A stretch of DNA of 64,000 bases. It comes from Trichormus variabilis 0441. GTDB lineage: Bacteria > Cyanobacteriota > Cyanobacteriia > Cyanobacteriales > Nostocaceae. Every line of letters starts with the position of its first letter. Positions within the stretch are counted from its first letter, which is position 1. The position numbers were made by a program, and so were the translations under genes. The notes under the pieces were generated by a model. It did no database searches. It had not been told where the DNA came from and saw only the letters and a program-made list of their open reading frames with translations. This document shows, in pieces, positions 35,332 to 45,701 of the stretch. The stretch covers positions 2,362,001-2,426,000 of the forward strand of contig NZ_CP047242.1 in the NCBI RefSeq assembly GCF_009856605.1, written 5' to 3'.

Positions 35332-36726
35332 ATGGTATCGACTCACCCGGCTGGGGTTCAAGATGCTGGTACTCAGTATCTACCTCAAAGGCGCAACACA
35401 AATACAAATATTTCGCCCAATCAGGAACTTTTACCTCTAACTGCTAAAGCTAACAGTCAAGGAAACCTGGAAATTGGTGGGTGTGATGTCACAACTCTCG
35501 TTGAGCAGTTTGGTTCACCTCTATATATATTAGATGAAGAAACCCTGCGGACAGCTTGTCAGCAATACCGGGATGGCTTCCAAAAATATTATCCTGGAGA
35601 ATCTCAGGTATTGTATGCTTCTAAAGCATGGAATTGTTTAGCTGTTTGTGCGATCGCAGGCTCAGAAGGTTTAGGAATTGACGTAGTTTCTGGAGGCGAA
35701 CTCTACACTGCTCTAGCTGCTGGTGTGAGTCCCGCTAAAATTTACCTCCACGGGAATAATAAATCTCGTGAGGAATTAATTTTAGCAATTGAATCTGGTG
35801 TCACCATCGTTGCAGATAATTGGTACGAATTGCGTACATTGGCAAGTTTAACCCACACAGATCAGCCAGTTCGGATCATGCTACGACTGACCCCAGGTAT
35901 AGAATGCCATACCCACGAATACATTCGCACAGGACACCTGGATAGTAAATTTGGTTTTGACCCCAACGACTTGGCTGAGGTTTTTGAATTTGTCAGCCAG
36001 CAACCAAATCTCAACTGCGTAGGATTACACGCTCACATTGGTTCGCAAATTTTTGAGCGCCAACCCCATCGGGATTTAGCGGCTGTCATGGTGCAGTGGT
36101 TGCGGGATGCCAATAAATATGGTTTGAATGTCACCGAATTAAATGTTGGTGGCGGTTTGGGAATTAAATATGTAGAATCAGACGATCCACCAAGCATTGA
36201 TGAATGGGTAAAGGCAATTTGCGAAGTGGTGCAATCTGCTTGTGCAGCCGAAAACTTACCTTTACCAAAGCTATTATCCGAACCAGGGCGATCGCTCATT
36301 GCTACCAGTTGCGTCACCGCTTACACTGTTGGCTCATCTAAAACAATACCGGAAATCCGTACCTACGTTTCCATCGACGGGGGTATGTCTGATAATCCAC
36401 GCCCAATTACTTACCAATCAGTTTATCGGGCAGTAATTGCCAATAAATTATCTGTTTCCCATACAGAAACAGTTACTATTGCGGGTAAGCATTGCGAATC
36501 AGGGGATATTCTGATTAAAAATGCCCAACTACCAAAAACTGAACCAGGGGATATCCTCGTAGTTATGGCAACAGGTGCGTACAATTACAGTATGGCCTCG
36601 AACTATAACCGCCTACCCCGACCGGCAGCAGTTGTAGTGGCAAACGGCGAAGCAAACTTAATTTTGCAACGCGAAACTTATCAAGACTTGATTCGACAAG
36701 ATTGTTTACCAGAAAGACTTAAATAG
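35332..36726 (+). CDS. lysA: Diaminopimelate decarboxylase
   Basis: 464 aa. After an N-terminal extension of about 45 residues comes the alanine-racemase-type barrel; the PLP lysine is in VLYASKAWN (about residue 103). HIGSQIF (about 235), NVGGGLGIKY (about 272) and LLSEPGRSLIA (about 320) are cofactor motifs, and the other active-site parts are CESGDILI and MATGAYNYSMAS with its catalytic Tyr. It makes lysine from meso-DAP, the last step of the pathway that also feeds peptidoglycan. Confidence 0.95.
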   Translation: MVSTHPAGVQDAGTQYLPQRRNTNTNISPNQELLPLTAKANSQGNLEIGGCDVTTLVEQFGSPLYILDEETLRTACQQYRDGFQKYYPGESQVLYASKAWNCLAVCAIAGSEGLGIDVVSGGELYTALAAGVSPAKIYLHGNNKSREELILAIESGVTIVADNWYELRTLASLTHTDQPVRIMLRLTPGIECHTHEYIRTGHLDSKFGFDPNDLAEVFEFVSQQPNLNCVGLHAHIGSQIFERQPHRDLAAVMVQWLRDANKYGLNVTELNVGGGLGIKYVESDDPPSIDEWVKAICEVVQSACAAENLPLPKLLSEPGRSLIATSCVTAYTVGSSKTIPEIRTYVSIDGGMSDNPRPITYQSVYRAVIANKLSVSHTETVTIAGKHCESGDILIKNAQLPKTEPGDILVVMATGAYNYSMASNYNRLPRPAAVVVANGEANLILQRETYQDLIRQDCLPERLK

Positions 36727-36779
36727 TCAGTGGTCAATAGTCAGTAGTCAGTAGTTAAAAAGACTGACAACTGACAACT

Positions 36780-36870
36780 GACCCTCCGGGTGACGCTCGT
36801 TCCTCGCTAACGCTGCGCTACCGCCAGTTACTCATGGGGGAAACCCCCAAGACCGTACTGGCTCACAACT
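36780..36870. repeat. Hairpin repeat with flanking TGACAAC units
   Basis: Between heptamer repeats (GACAACTG type) lies a structured block with GCCAGTTACTC (from about 36822) and GTACTGGC (to about 36862) enclosing GGGGGAAACCCCC. Short blocks of the same type (GAACGCTGCGC, CACTGGCT) recur inside the 62-kb repeat. It is non-coding, between lysA and cdaA. Confidence 0.6.
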
Positions 36871-36905
36871 GACAACTAACAAATGACTATTAGAATCCAG
36901 ATGTC

Positions 36906-37871
36906 ATGAGAGATTTAGGGAAGCAATGGCTGGCAAACCTGGGATGGTCACAGTCCTTGCTGCTTGGGACTCTGGATATTGTATTGGTGCTGGTGTTGAC
37001 CTACATGATACTAGTGATCATTAGTGAGCGCCGGACACTGTGGATGGTGCGAGGATTCATCGTGTTAATGCTGGCTTCAGCACTTAGTGGTAGATTTGGT
37101 CTACCACTGCTAAATTTTGTGCTGGAAAAATTAGTGATTGGCTGTGCTGTAGCAATGGCTGTTGCTCTCCAGTCAGAATTTCGGCGATTTTTAGAACAAC
37201 TAGGGCGTGGTGAATTCCGACAATTATTGCAACCAGCCAATCTAACCATTCCCAAGTCTGATAGTGTAATTGATGAAATCGTGGAAGCGGTAAAGGAACT
37301 CTCGAAAAACCGAATTGGAGCTTTGCTAATTTTGGAAACCACTGGCCCCATCGACGAACGAGATTTTTCTGTCCCTGGAGTCAAACTCAATGCGGACGTT
37401 TCCAAGGAACTGATACAGACAATTTTTCAGCCAAAAACCCTATTACATGATGGAGCAACATTAATTCGTGGCTCAAGGATCGTATCTTCGGGTATAATTT
37501 TACCGCTTTCGGGACGCACAGCCTCACGCCAGTTGGGAACACGCCATCGGGCAGCAATGGGGATTACTGAGCGGGTCGAAAACTGTATCTGTGTCGTTGT
37601 ATCAGAAGAGACGGGTTCTATTTCCTTAGCGGAAAGGGGAACTCTAAATAGACCCCTGACAATTAGGAAGCTCAAAGAGTCTTTAGAGGCTCGATTGTCC
37701 CCGATAGTAGATCGGGAAGCCGTTGCTCCTGGCTTGTTCAGTTTGGGTCGTCAGATTGGTGAAAAGACACTAGCACTGGTTTCACGTTTACCCGGTTTAC
37801 CACGTCTTCGACGTGCCACGCGTAGTTTACTTCCCCGTAGGGATAAGACCGCTTCTCAAGATAAAAAATGA
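36906..37871 (+). CDS. cdaA: Diadenylate cyclase CdaA (c-di-AMP synthase)
   Basis: 321 aa. Three N-terminal helices (about 17-85) precede a DAC domain (about 130-260). Active-site motifs are [14 protein letters not shown] (DGA, about 178) and [13 protein letters not shown] (RHR, about 207). CdaA condenses two ATP into cyclic di-AMP at the membrane. The C-terminal 50 residues are Arg/Lys-rich. It overlaps uppS by 4 bp, so both are one unit. Cyclic di-AMP is the ligand of the riboswitch at 2029-2213. No cdaR or glmM lies beside it. Confidence 0.95.
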   Translation: MRDLGKQWLANLGWSQSLLLGTLDIVLVLVLTYMILVIISERRTLWMVRGFIVLMLASALSGRFGLPLLNFVLEKLVIGCAVAMAVALQSEFRRFLEQLGRGEFRQLLQPANLTIPKSDSVIDEIVEAVKELSKNRIGALLILETTGPIDERDFSVPGVKLNADVSKELIQTIFQPKTLLHDGATLIRGSRIVSSGIILPLSGRTASRQLGTRHRAAMGITERVENCICVVVSEETGSISLAERGTLNRPLTIRKLKESLEARLSPIVDREAVAPGLFSLGRQIGEKTLALVSRLPGLPRLRRATRSLLPRRDKTASQDKK

Positions 37872-38617
37872 CAATACAACAAACTGAACTGCAAGAATTG
37901 CCCCTGGATTTAAAACGAGAACTACTGCCCAAACACGTTGCAGTAATTATGGATGGCAATGGTCGATGGGCTAAACGTCAAGGTCTACCCCGAATTATGG
38001 GTCATAAACGAGGAGTAGATGCCCTCAAGGATCTGCTACGTTGCTGTAGAGACTGGGGGATTCAGGCGCTGACGGCTTATGCTTTTTCCACAGAAAATTG
38101 GAAAAGACCACAAGAAGAAGTAGAGTTTCTGATGACTCTGTTTCAGAGAGTTTTACGTCAAGAACTGCGGGAAATGGTCGAAGAGAATGTGCAGATTCAG
38201 TTTGTGGGTAATTTAGCAGCTTTGCCGCGATCGCTGCAAGCAGAAATTTCCCGTTCTATGGAAGCAACTAAAAATAATCGCGGTATTCGGTTTTCTGTCG
38301 CCACCAATTATGGGGGACGACAGGAGATTTTACAAGCTTGCCGGGCGATCGCTCAAAAAGTCCAGCAAGGTCTGCTACAACCAGATGAAATCGATGAAGA
38401 AGTATTTGAACGCCACTTATACACAGCTGGTATTGCTGACCCAGACTTATTAATTCGTACCAGTGGCGAAATGCGCCTCTCAAATTTCTTACTATGGCAA
38501 ATGGCTTATGGGGAAATCTATATCACTGATACTCTCTGGCCGGATTTTGACCGTACAGAGTTTCACCGCGCCTTATGTGCATATCAGCAAAGAGAAAGAC
38601 GGTTTGGGAAGGTTTAG
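37868..38617 (+). CDS. uppS: Isoprenyl transferase (undecaprenyl diphosphate synthase)
   Basis: 249 aa. [20 protein letters not shown] (about 24-43) holds the catalytic Asp of [27 protein letters not shown] and [20 protein letters not shown] (about 201-220) are the cis-prenyltransferase motifs. It makes the C55 lipid carrier for wall and glycan synthesis. Its start overlaps the cdaA stop (ATGA). Confidence 0.95.
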   Translation: MTIQQTELQELPLDLKRELLPKHVAVIMDGNGRWAKRQGLPRIMGHKRGVDALKDLLRCCRDWGIQALTAYAFSTENWKRPQEEVEFLMTLFQRVLRQELREMVEENVQIQFVGNLAALPRSLQAEISRSMEATKNNRGIRFSVATNYGGRQEILQACRAIAQKVQQGLLQPDEIDEEVFERHLYTAGIADPDLLIRTSGEMRLSNFLLWQMAYGEIYITDTLWPDFDRTEFHRALCAYQQRERRFGKV

Positions 38618-38697
38618 GAATTGGGGATTGGGGACTAGGGATTGGGAATTTCTCCCCCTGCTCCCTGCTCCCTGCCCCCTGCTCCCCCATCTCTCTC

Positions 38698-38970
38698 TTA
38701 CGGGCCAGAAAATACTGCTTGTTCAATATCTTCTCGACTGAGGGAATATTTAAACGCGCGTTGAATATCTTGGCCATTTTCCCCAGCTTGGACGTAGCGG
38801 ACTACAATTTGCTCAACATCAAGCCAAAGTTCAGCTTGCCAACTGGGACGCTGTACACGCCAGCAGTGTAATTGTGTGTCATCTTGTTGACAACCTTGGT
38901 CTTTTAACCATTGTTCAATTTGTGGTAGAGGATGGCTGTATAAGGGAGTTTTAGCAGGGATAAGAGACAT
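38698..38970 (-). CDS. DUF3143 protein
   Basis: 90 aa. TPLYSHPLPQIEQWLKDQGC, LHCWRVQRPSWQAELWLDVE and FKYSLSREDIEQAVFSGP match the small cyanobacterial DUF3143 family of unknown function. It follows the J-domain gene by 20 bp on the same strand and is likely co-transcribed with it. Confidence 0.82.
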   Translation of the reverse strand: MSLIPAKTPLYSHPLPQIEQWLKDQGCQQDDTQLHCWRVQRPSWQAELWLDVEQIVVRYVQAGENGQDIQRAFKYSLSREDIEQAVFSGP

Positions 38971-38990
38971 AATTATTCAAAATTCCAAAT

Positions 38991-39536
38991 TCACAATAAA
39001 CTACAAATTTGTGACAAATAAGTAATTGATTGTTGTAGTGTAGCTGTTGATTGTTGTAGGGGTGTTGGGAAAAGTGCATCACCACGAATAAAGGCGATGG
39101 TAATTGCTAACAGTAGACACCCAACTAACGTTAAACCCAAAATAAATAAAGCAAAGATTTCGCCGGAAGACAGGGGGCGATCGCTTGCATCCAGGTAAGC
39201 TGATTTTGAGTAATCGTAAGTATAAGAGGCAGGACGATTTAAGTCGGCCGGTGCTTGAATTACCCCAAAACGAGAATAGCCTATTTTTAAGTCGTAATTT
39301 AAACGCCTGTCTGGGTTACTCAGAGTGGCGTAGGCTTCATTAATTTGCTGAAATTGTCTAGTAGCAAGAGCAGCAGGCAATTCTGTAGTATCGGGATGAT
39401 AACGCTTGCTCAGTTCCCGATAAGCACGGCGGATATCGATTACCGATGCTGAGGGATGCAGTCCTAGCAGAGAATAATATGTAGGCTCGCTGCTTTTTGG
39501 CATTGCACCGTTCTGATTCACGGCTGTTTGATTCAC
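38991..39536 (-). CDS. J-domain protein with C-terminal membrane anchor
   Basis: 181 aa. J domain at about 18-85: YYSLLGLHPSASVIDIRRAY, with HPD in KRYHPDTTEL, then YATLSNPDRRLNYD. A single hydrophobic segment ALFILGLTLVGCLLLAITIAF lies at about 130-150, so it would sit in a membrane with the J domain in the cytoplasm, recruiting a DnaK there. It is paired with the DUF3143 gene. Confidence 0.88.
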   Translation of the reverse strand: MNQTAVNQNGAMPKSSEPTYYSLLGLHPSASVIDIRRAYRELSKRYHPDTTELPAALATRQFQQINEAYATLSNPDRRLNYDLKIGYSRFGVIQAPADLNRPASYTYDYSKSAYLDASDRPLSSGEIFALFILGLTLVGCLLLAITIAFIRGDALFPTPLQQSTATLQQSITYLSQICSLL

Positions 39537-39686
39537 TTTGCAATCAAGTTTTTTCTAATATTGTAAACCTGCCATTAGCAATAAATGTCAAACTTCCATG
39601 TCTGAATGTCTCTATAGTGAAAGCTTCAAGCAGGGAGCTTCTTTAAGTTACGATAAATTTCATTGCTTGAGTGCATTCACCACATA

Positions 39687-40580
39687 ATGACTAAAGCCGC
39701 AGACATCAGCACCAAAAAATTAATCAGCCTAGCACCCAACAACTGGGTAAGATGGGTAACACAGCTTTCTGATGTTGTCGCTGGAGAAATTCTCAGTTCT
39801 GACTTTCAATGGATTAGTCGAGAGAGTGATGTTTTAATTCGTGTCACCAGTCCTGAATATGGTGAATTTCTAGTCCTCAACGAATTACAATTACGCTATC
39901 AACCCCGAATGCCAAGACGGATGAGGGCTTATGCCGCACTGGCAGAAGAAAAATATAATTTACCCACATACCCCGTTTTAATCAATATTCTCAAAACTAG
40001 TAACGAAGAAGTACCCACAAGCTTTACATCAAATCTTGCAGGATTACGGGCTATACAAGATTATCGAGTCATTAATCTTTGGGAAGTTGATGTGAATATT
40101 GCTTTCCAACAACCCTTACCTTCCCTACTTCCCTTTGTACCCCTTCTTAAAGGTGGTGAGAATGAGTTAATCATTCGAGAAGCATTGCAAACGCTTCGTG
40201 CGGACGAACAACTCAATCAGTTAGAAACAGTCCTAGCTTTTTTTGCTACGTTTGTGTTAGAGAGTGCCTTAGTTCAAGAAATTATGAGGTGGGATATGGC
40301 TGTTTTACGTGAGTCGCCTTGGTATCAAGAAATTTTGCGAGAAGGTGAGATACGTGGTGAAGCACGCGGTGAAGCACGCGGTGAAGCGCGCGGTGAGGCA
40401 CGCGGTAAACTGCTAGGATTGATGTCCGGTATTGAAACTAATTTAGAAGCAAAGTTTGGCCAAGACGGTTTAGAATTATTGCCACAAATTAGCCAAGTTG
40501 AAGATTTAGCCACCTTAAAGGAAATCTTACGCAAAATCGTTGCTGCCAAAACAATTGAAGAATTGCGGCAGATGCTGTAG
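39687..40580 (+). CDS. Rpn/PDDEXK-type nuclease-transposase family protein with DUF4351-like tail
   Basis: About 297 aa. The N-terminal half has LIRVTSPEYGEFLVLNELQL, in which NELQ gives the ExQ variant of the PD-(D/E)xK nuclease core seen in Rpn-like proteins. A hinge with RGEARGEARGEARGEARG (about 222-240), encoded by 12-bp tandem repeats, leads to a C-terminal helical DUF4351-like tail (LEAKFGQDGLELLPQISQVE). RpnA proteins of E. coli promote recombination. ATG 39687 is preferred to TTG 39663. Confidence 0.75.
   Translation: MTKAADISTKKLISLAPNNWVRWVTQLSDVVAGEILSSDFQWISRESDVLIRVTSPEYGEFLVLNELQLRYQPRMPRRMRAYAALAEEKYNLPTYPVLINILKTSNEEVPTSFTSNLAGLRAIQDYRVINLWEVDVNIAFQQPLPSLLPFVPLLKGGENELIIREALQTLRADEQLNQLETVLAFFATFVLESALVQEIMRWDMAVLRESPWYQEILREGEIRGEARGEARGEARGEARGKLLGLMSGIETNLEAKFGQDGLELLPQISQVEDLATLKEILRKIVAAKTIEELRQML
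40344..40403 (+). repeat. 12-bp tandem repeat in the Rpn-like gene
   Basis: Five units of GGTGAAGCACGC type, encoding Gly-Glu-Ala-Arg each; the first (GGTGAGATACGT) is diverged. The unit length keeps the reading frame when copy number changes. Confidence 0.9.
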
Positions 40581-40598
40581 TGTTATTGCTCACATATA

Positions 40599-41600
40599 TT
40601 AAATTAAATCAGCGCGGGGTTTAAATGTTTCAATTTGCCGGAGTTTTTCGTAAAGTTCTCGTTCTTCTTGACTGATAGTTTTTGGGGTAAGTATTTGAAT
40701 TTCTACTAATTGATCACCGCGTTTACCGTTATCGCTGGGGTAGCCTTTATTGGCTAGGCGGAATCTTTGACCAGACCTAACTCCTGGGGGAATGGTCATT
40801 TTCACGGGACCATCTAGGGTTGGTGCTTCTACCTGTCCTCCTAAGACAGCTTCGCTGGGAGTGACTGGTACTTGGCAGAATATATTAGTACCTTCCAGTT
40901 TAAATAATGGGTGAGGTTCGACAGTAATTTTTAAGTAAAGGTCGCCGCCGCTTATGCCTTGATTACGCAGGCGGATGGTTTGACCGGTTACCATCCCTGG
41001 GGGCATTGTCACTTCTAGCGATCGCCCATCTTCTAAACGAATACGTTCATTACCCCCAGAATAAGCTTTTTCAAAGGGTAAGGTCAATCTTGCTTCAATA
41101 TCCCGACGGGCTGGACGGGCGGGATTTTTGGGAACTGTATATTCAACTCGGCTTTTTGGCGAACGAAACGGATCGGTTGTCGTGTTGGTACTTGCACCAT
41201 TTTTACTATCTCTACGACTGCCAACACCGATAACTTGATTGAGAAAGTCTTCAAAATTGGTAAACTGGCTGGGATCTACATTTTCGTTACCGTTGCGTTC
41301 TCCATTACGACTATCTCCCCAAGCCTTGGATTTAGGAGTTTGTTTAGGAAAGCCTTTCTGTTTCCAATAACGGCTAAACTGGTCATATTGTGCGCGTTTA
41401 GTCGCATCGGAAAGCATTTCATAAGCTTCGCCGATGATTTTAAACTTTTCTTCTGCGTCTTTATTCCCCGGATTGAGATCAGGGTGATACTGTCTTGCTA
41501 ACCGTCGATAATTCTTTTTAATATCTTCATTCGTAGCATCTTTCGTTACTCCCAAAATCTCGTAATAATCACGAAAATTCTGCAAATTCTGCATATTCAT
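40599..41600 (-). CDS. dnaJ: DnaJ-family co-chaperone (CbpA-like, no zinc finger)
   Basis: 333 aa. J domain at about 8-75 with [20 protein letters not shown] and HPD in [10 protein letters not shown]. The linker is charged and Gly-poor (about 80-165); the C-terminal substrate-binding domains have [20 protein letters not shown] and [20 protein letters not shown]. The CxxCxGxG repeats are absent, so it is a type B/CbpA-like DnaJ. It follows dnaK by 193 bp on the same strand and probably serves it. Confidence 0.92.
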   Translation of the reverse strand: MNMQNLQNFRDYYEILGVTKDATNEDIKKNYRRLARQYHPDLNPGNKDAEEKFKIIGEAYEMLSDATKRAQYDQFSRYWKQKGFPKQTPKSKAWGDSRNGERNGNENVDPSQFTNFEDFLNQVIGVGSRRDSKNGASTNTTTDPFRSPKSRVEYTVPKNPARPARRDIEARLTLPFEKAYSGGNERIRLEDGRSLEVTMPPGMVTGQTIRLRNQGISGGDLYLKITVEPHPLFKLEGTNIFCQVPVTPSEAVLGGQVEAPTLDGPVKMTIPPGVRSGQRFRLANKGYPSDNGKRGDQLVEIQILTPKTISQEERELYEKLRQIETFKPRADLI

Positions 41601-41699
41601 TTATTTAACTTTTAAATTTTAGATTCTAGATAATTGTTACTAATTACCAATTACCAATTATCAATTACCAAATCCGCATTCAGGCAGAAGAGGAGATGG

Positions 41700-41778
41700 G
41701 AATCAATTCCTTAATTTTGTTGGCGTAGCCTTCTCTAGGAGATGCTACGCGATACCGTAGGCTATTTTGAATTGATTC
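41700..41778. repeat. Inverted-repeat element between dnaJ and dnaK
   Basis: GAATCAATTC (41700-41709) and GAATTGATTC (41769-41778) bound a segment with TTTTGTTGGCGTAGCCTTC and GGCTATTTTGAATTG, related to the repeat at 25890. It may attenuate the dnaK-dnaJ transcript. Confidence 0.75.
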
Positions 41779-41793
41779 CTCCCTATTCCTCAT

Positions 41794-43860
41794 CTATAGC
41801 CAATCATCATCATCGTCCCAATTATCTTGATAGCTGGGGCGGGGTGATTTACGAGGAGGGCGGTTGCTGTCATAGGAAGGACGGCTGTCTCGTCCGTAAT
41901 CTCTGCCATAGTCTCTGCCATAATCTCTGTTATTGTAAGAATCGCGTTCTCGATAGCTATCTCTGGGAAGGTCGCGTTCCTTGTCTTTATCGCCGACAAA
42001 AATGTCTTTGATTGTGGCAAATAAATCGTCGTCTTCGTCCTCAGCATAATACTGACGAACTTCTCGATTTAGCTCATATAGAGCATCTTGCAGGTCGGCG
42101 TAAGCTTGGTCAATCCCGCGATCGTCATTTTCTTTGAGACTTTCCTTCAGTTCCCGGCTAATATTATCGATGCGTTGGCGACGGTTACGGGCAAACTGCA
42201 TCCCAAATTCTAAAGCGACTTCTCTAAGTTGGCGTTCGCCTTGGAGAATTAAAGCTTCAGAACGGGTACGTTTTTCTACTCTCTCTTTGCGTTCCCGGTC
42301 AACGTCAGCATATTTTTGGGCTTCTTGAATCATCCGGTTAACTTCTGATTCACTTAAAGTAGAAGCACCTTGAATAGTGATACTCTGTTCTCTACCAGTG
42401 GTTCTATCTAAAGCTGTTACCTGTAAAATCCCGTTGGCATCGATATCAAATGCTACCTGGATTTGGGGAATGCCTCTTGGCGCTGGGGGAATGCCGTAGA
42501 GTTTGAAACGTCCGAGAGATTTGTTATCACCAGCCATTTCCCGCTCGCCTTGGACTACGTGAATTTCCACGGAGTTTTGGTTATTTTCGGAGGTGGAGAA
42601 AATATCAGAACGACGGACGGGGATAGTTGTATTGCGGGGGATGAGTTTTTTCATCACGCCACCGATCGCTTCCAATCCCAAAGATAAGGGTGTAACATCT
42701 AGCAGCAGCACATCTTTGAATTCTCCTGCCAAAATCCCCGCTTGAATGGCTGCACCCATCGCCACCACTTCATCAGGGTTGACATTTTCGCTGGGTTCAA
42801 TGCCAATTAAGTCCCGCACTAGCTGTTTTACCATTGGCATTCTTGTCGAACCGCCAACTAGTACCACTTCTTCAATATCATCAGGTCTGAGTCCGGCATC
42901 TTTTAGCGCCCGTTTCACGGGGTTGCGGACACGTCCTAATAAGTCAGCACACAAACCTTCAAACTGGGAACGCGTCAGCCTAGTTTCCAAATGTTTGGGG
43001 CCGTCTTCCGTGGCTGTAATGAAGGGTAAGTTAATATCAGTGATGCTGACGGCAGAGAGTTCGATTTTAGCTTTTTCCGCAGCTTCCATCAAACGTTGCA
43101 AAGCTTGGCGATCGCGTCTTAAGTCTACACCTTCTGTTTCTAAAAATTGCTCTGCTAACCAATCCACAATCTTTTTATCAAAGTCATTCCCCCCCAGTTG
43201 GGTATCTCCACTGGTGGCTTTAACTTCAAATACGCCATCCCCAACTTCCAGAATTGATACGTCAAATGTACCGCCACCCAAGTCAAAAACTAAGATGGTT
43301 TCCGTATCACCCCTATCTAACCCATAAGCTAAGGATGCAGCTGTTGGTTCATTGAGAATCCGCAACACTTCTAAACCGGCTATTCTGCCAGCATCGCGGG
43401 TTGCTTGTCTTTGAGAATCATTAAAATAAGCTGGTACTGTAATGACTGCGCCTGTAACTGCTGCACCTAAATAAGCACTGGCATCATCTGCCAATTTTTT
43501 CAGCACCATTGCCGAAATTTCTTCGGCGGCAAATTCCTTATTCAGACGAGGACAGGCGACTTTAATATTGCCAACATCATCTTTGCGAATTGTATAAGGT
43601 ACACGCTTCGATTCTGGGCTAAGTTCGTTATACCTGCGCCCAATGTAGCGTTTCACGGCAAAAAATGTATTTTGAGGGTTAAGGACTGTTTGTCGCCGTG
43701 CCATTTGCCCAACTACCCGTTCACCATCTTTGCTGAAGCCAACGACCGAGGGGGTTGTTCGCATTCCTTCTGCATTGGCAATCACCACCGGCTTGCCACC
43801 CTCCATCACGGCGACTACTGAGTTGGTTGTACCCAAGTCGATGCCGACTACCTTGCCCAT
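41794..43860 (-). CDS. dnaK: Hsp70 chaperone DnaK with RDYG-repeat acidic tail
   Basis: 688 aa. The ATPase domain is complete: [34 protein letters not shown] phosphate loop near 195, and [17 protein letters not shown] (about 335). The substrate domain has [17 protein letters not shown]. The lid is followed by an Arg/Asp/Tyr-rich tail with [15 protein letters not shown] and a DDDDDWL end, rather than the EEVD-like end of bacterial housekeeping DnaK2. Cyanobacteria carry several DnaKs; the tail suggests a specialised one (DnaK1/3-like), which is inference. GGAGAAGAG precedes the ATG. Confidence 0.95.
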   Translation of the reverse strand: MGKVVGIDLGTTNSVVAVMEGGKPVVIANAEGMRTTPSVVGFSKDGERVVGQMARRQTVLNPQNTFFAVKRYIGRRYNELSPESKRVPYTIRKDDVGNIKVACPRLNKEFAAEEISAMVLKKLADDASAYLGAAVTGAVITVPAYFNDSQRQATRDAGRIAGLEVLRILNEPTAASLAYGLDRGDTETILVFDLGGGTFDVSILEVGDGVFEVKATSGDTQLGGNDFDKKIVDWLAEQFLETEGVDLRRDRQALQRLMEAAEKAKIELSAVSITDINLPFITATEDGPKHLETRLTRSQFEGLCADLLGRVRNPVKRALKDAGLRPDDIEEVVLVGGSTRMPMVKQLVRDLIGIEPSENVNPDEVVAMGAAIQAGILAGEFKDVLLLDVTPLSLGLEAIGGVMKKLIPRNTTIPVRRSDIFSTSENNQNSVEIHVVQGEREMAGDNKSLGRFKLYGIPPAPRGIPQIQVAFDIDANGILQVTALDRTTGREQSITIQGASTLSESEVNRMIQEAQKYADVDRERKERVEKRTRSEALILQGERQLREVALEFGMQFARNRRQRIDNISRELKESLKENDDRGIDQAYADLQDALYELNREVRQYYAEDEDDDLFATIKDIFVGDKDKERDLPRDSYRERDSYNNRDYGRDYGRDYGRDSRPSYDSNRPPRKSPRPSYQDNWDDDDDWL

Positions 43861-44258
43861 GCCTTACTCTTCTCCTACTGTGTCTTACTATATATATTAT
43901 GATTGGGCAGAACTACCTCTAGCTTTGTGCTACAGGGTAAACTTGCCTCAATGGTATAACAGTCATCATTAAGGCAAAAAGTGGAAGAATTATAGCTTGA
44001 GGATTTAGTTGCAAGACTAGGATAACATTGACAATGCTTAGTATGTTCTAGCCGTTGTAAATGTTGTAGTCTCATCTGTGAACCTCTTTACATCTTCAAG
44101 TTGGGAAACCCACCCTTATCTTAATTGCTATGTGTGTCATTTGTTTTTGAATCAGGTTCAATACAATAACCCAAGAGTATGTTGACTTAGTATATGAAAG
44201 CCAGGGACTACTGACCACTGACCACTGACAAAATAGATATTACAATTGTTCTAAACAC
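43861..44258. other. dnaK upstream region
   Basis: 398 bp between divergent genes. On the reverse strand TATAAT at 43989-43994 with a weak GTCTTG box 17 bp upstream could be a dnaK promoter. I see no CIRCE element (TTAGCACTC inverted repeat). No gene seen. Confidence 0.35.
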
Positions 44259-45107
44259 TTGAATTTAAAAGCCAGATTACACAATCATTTAATACAGGTA
44301 GCACGAGAACGTGATCCTTATCTAGCAACGGCGGGACATTTCTTTGTCCAAGAATACATTCGCCAAGAATTTGCCCAGTGGGGAAGTGTGGAAATCCACA
44401 CCTTTCAAGTAGGAAATAAATCCTTTAACAATCTCATACTCAATTTGCCGTCCCAATCTATAGGGAAAAAACAGGAGCTACCACCTATTTTAATTGGCGC
44501 ACACTATGATGGTGTACCTGGAACGTCAGGGGCTGATGATAATGCTACAGGTGTAGTAGTTTTATTAGAATTGGCGAGAAAGTTTGCGGCTGCACCAGCT
44601 AAATATCCTCTGCGGTTGGTGGCATTTGATATGGAAGAATATGGCTTGTTGGGTAGTACTGATTATGCAGGCTTATTACGTCAACAACAGCAGCCGTTAC
44701 GCTTGATGATGTCTTTAGAAATGCTGGGATATCGGGACTGTACACCCGGTTCGCAGAGATATCCTGCACCATTAGAAAAATTTTACCCCAATACAGGTGA
44801 TTTTATTGCTTTAATTGGTAATTTACGCACTATCCCCGACTTAATCGGCATGAGTCGCCATATCCGCAAAGCTGGTATATCCAGCCAGTGGCTACCAGTA
44901 CCAAATCGAGGCTTGATTGTTCCCCAAACCAGATTAAGCGATCATGCACCATTTTGGGATGCGGGTTACCCAGCAATTATGGTGACAGATACAGCCTTTT
45001 TGCGGAATCCTCATTATCATAAGCCCAGTGATGCGATCGCCACTCTCGATTTAGATTTTCTCACAGGCGTGTGCGAAGGCTTAGAAATCAGTATCCGGCG
45101 GCTGTGA
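44259..45107 (+). CDS. M28-family zinc metallopeptidase
   Basis: 282 aa. Ligand motifs are AHYDGVPGTSGADDNATGVV (about 87-106; His and bridging Asp), FDMEEYGLLGS (about 128; catalytic Glu-Glu) and NPHYHKPSD near the end (final His). SLEMLGYRD carries the fourth ligand position. This is the complete two-zinc aminopeptidase set. No signal peptide is seen, so it is probably cytoplasmic. The start is TTG 44259, the first frame-consistent start; no clear ribosome site. Confidence 0.88.
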   Translation: MNLKARLHNHLIQVARERDPYLATAGHFFVQEYIRQEFAQWGSVEIHTFQVGNKSFNNLILNLPSQSIGKKQELPPILIGAHYDGVPGTSGADDNATGVVVLLELARKFAAAPAKYPLRLVAFDMEEYGLLGSTDYAGLLRQQQQPLRLMMSLEMLGYRDCTPGSQRYPAPLEKFYPNTGDFIALIGNLRTIPDLIGMSRHIRKAGISSQWLPVPNRGLIVPQTRLSDHAPFWDAGYPAIMVTDTAFLRNPHYHKPSDAIATLDLDFLTGVCEGLEISIRRL

Positions 45108-45113
45108 ACAAGC

Positions 45114-45680
45114 TTACTTCAATCCCAATTTTAGCCATCCAAATAATTGCCCAACAGTCAATTGTAAATCCAGAAAATCGGGTACAGGCAAAATCTCATC
45201 AAATTGCCGTTTTATTTCTGGTAATTGATTGGGTAAAAAGCAAATTACTGCTTTTTCTGCTGGATCAATCAGCCATCCTAAACTAGTTTGATGGCGTAAA
45301 CAAAAAAGTATATTATCTGTGACTCGCGTTTGCGATTGATCAGGCGAGAGAATTTCAATTGTCCAATCGGGAGGAATTTCAAAAGCATTAGCTACCTCGC
45401 CATCTGCATCTAAGGGGATTTTCTCCCAACGAAATACAGCAATATCGGGAACAATTGAACGTCCAGAAAATGTACACCTCAATTCTGGAAAAGCGTAAGC
45501 GGTTTTGCTGGGAAAGCCTACCTCATTGATACCATCTGCAAGTCGAATCTGTAGAGTACTATGCTTTCCTTGGGGCATGGGTTTTTGGTATATATAACCA
45601 TCAATAAACTCATTGGAGGGTTTTGTCTCTGGAAGTATTAAAAATTCAGCAAGACTCAAAAGTTTACTGGCTGTTTGCAT
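45114..45680 (-). CDS. Uma2-family (DUF820) PD-(D/E)xK-fold protein
   Basis: 188 aa, typical length. NEFIDGYIYQKPMPQGKHST, RSIVPDIAVFRWEKIP (about 90-105; PD) and WTIEILSPDQSQTRVTDNIL (ExxSP) are the restriction-endonuclease-like core motifs of this family, hugely expanded in filamentous cyanobacteria. Function is unsettled. It ends 6 bp from the convergent peptidase gene. Confidence 0.9.
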   Translation of the reverse strand: MQTASKLLSLAEFLILPETKPSNEFIDGYIYQKPMPQGKHSTLQIRLADGINEVGFPSKTAYAFPELRCTFSGRSIVPDIAVFRWEKIPLDADGEVANAFEIPPDWTIEILSPDQSQTRVTDNILFCLRHQTSLGWLIDPAEKAVICFLPNQLPEIKRQFDEILPVPDFLDLQLTVGQLFGWLKLGLK

Positions 45681-45701
45681 AAGTTTTGCTTTGCCAATTT
45701 T

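Noticed and set aside
43861..44100. CIRCE/HrcA operator upstream of dnaK
   Set aside because: The TTAGCACTC-N9-GAGTGCTAA inverted repeat is not present.
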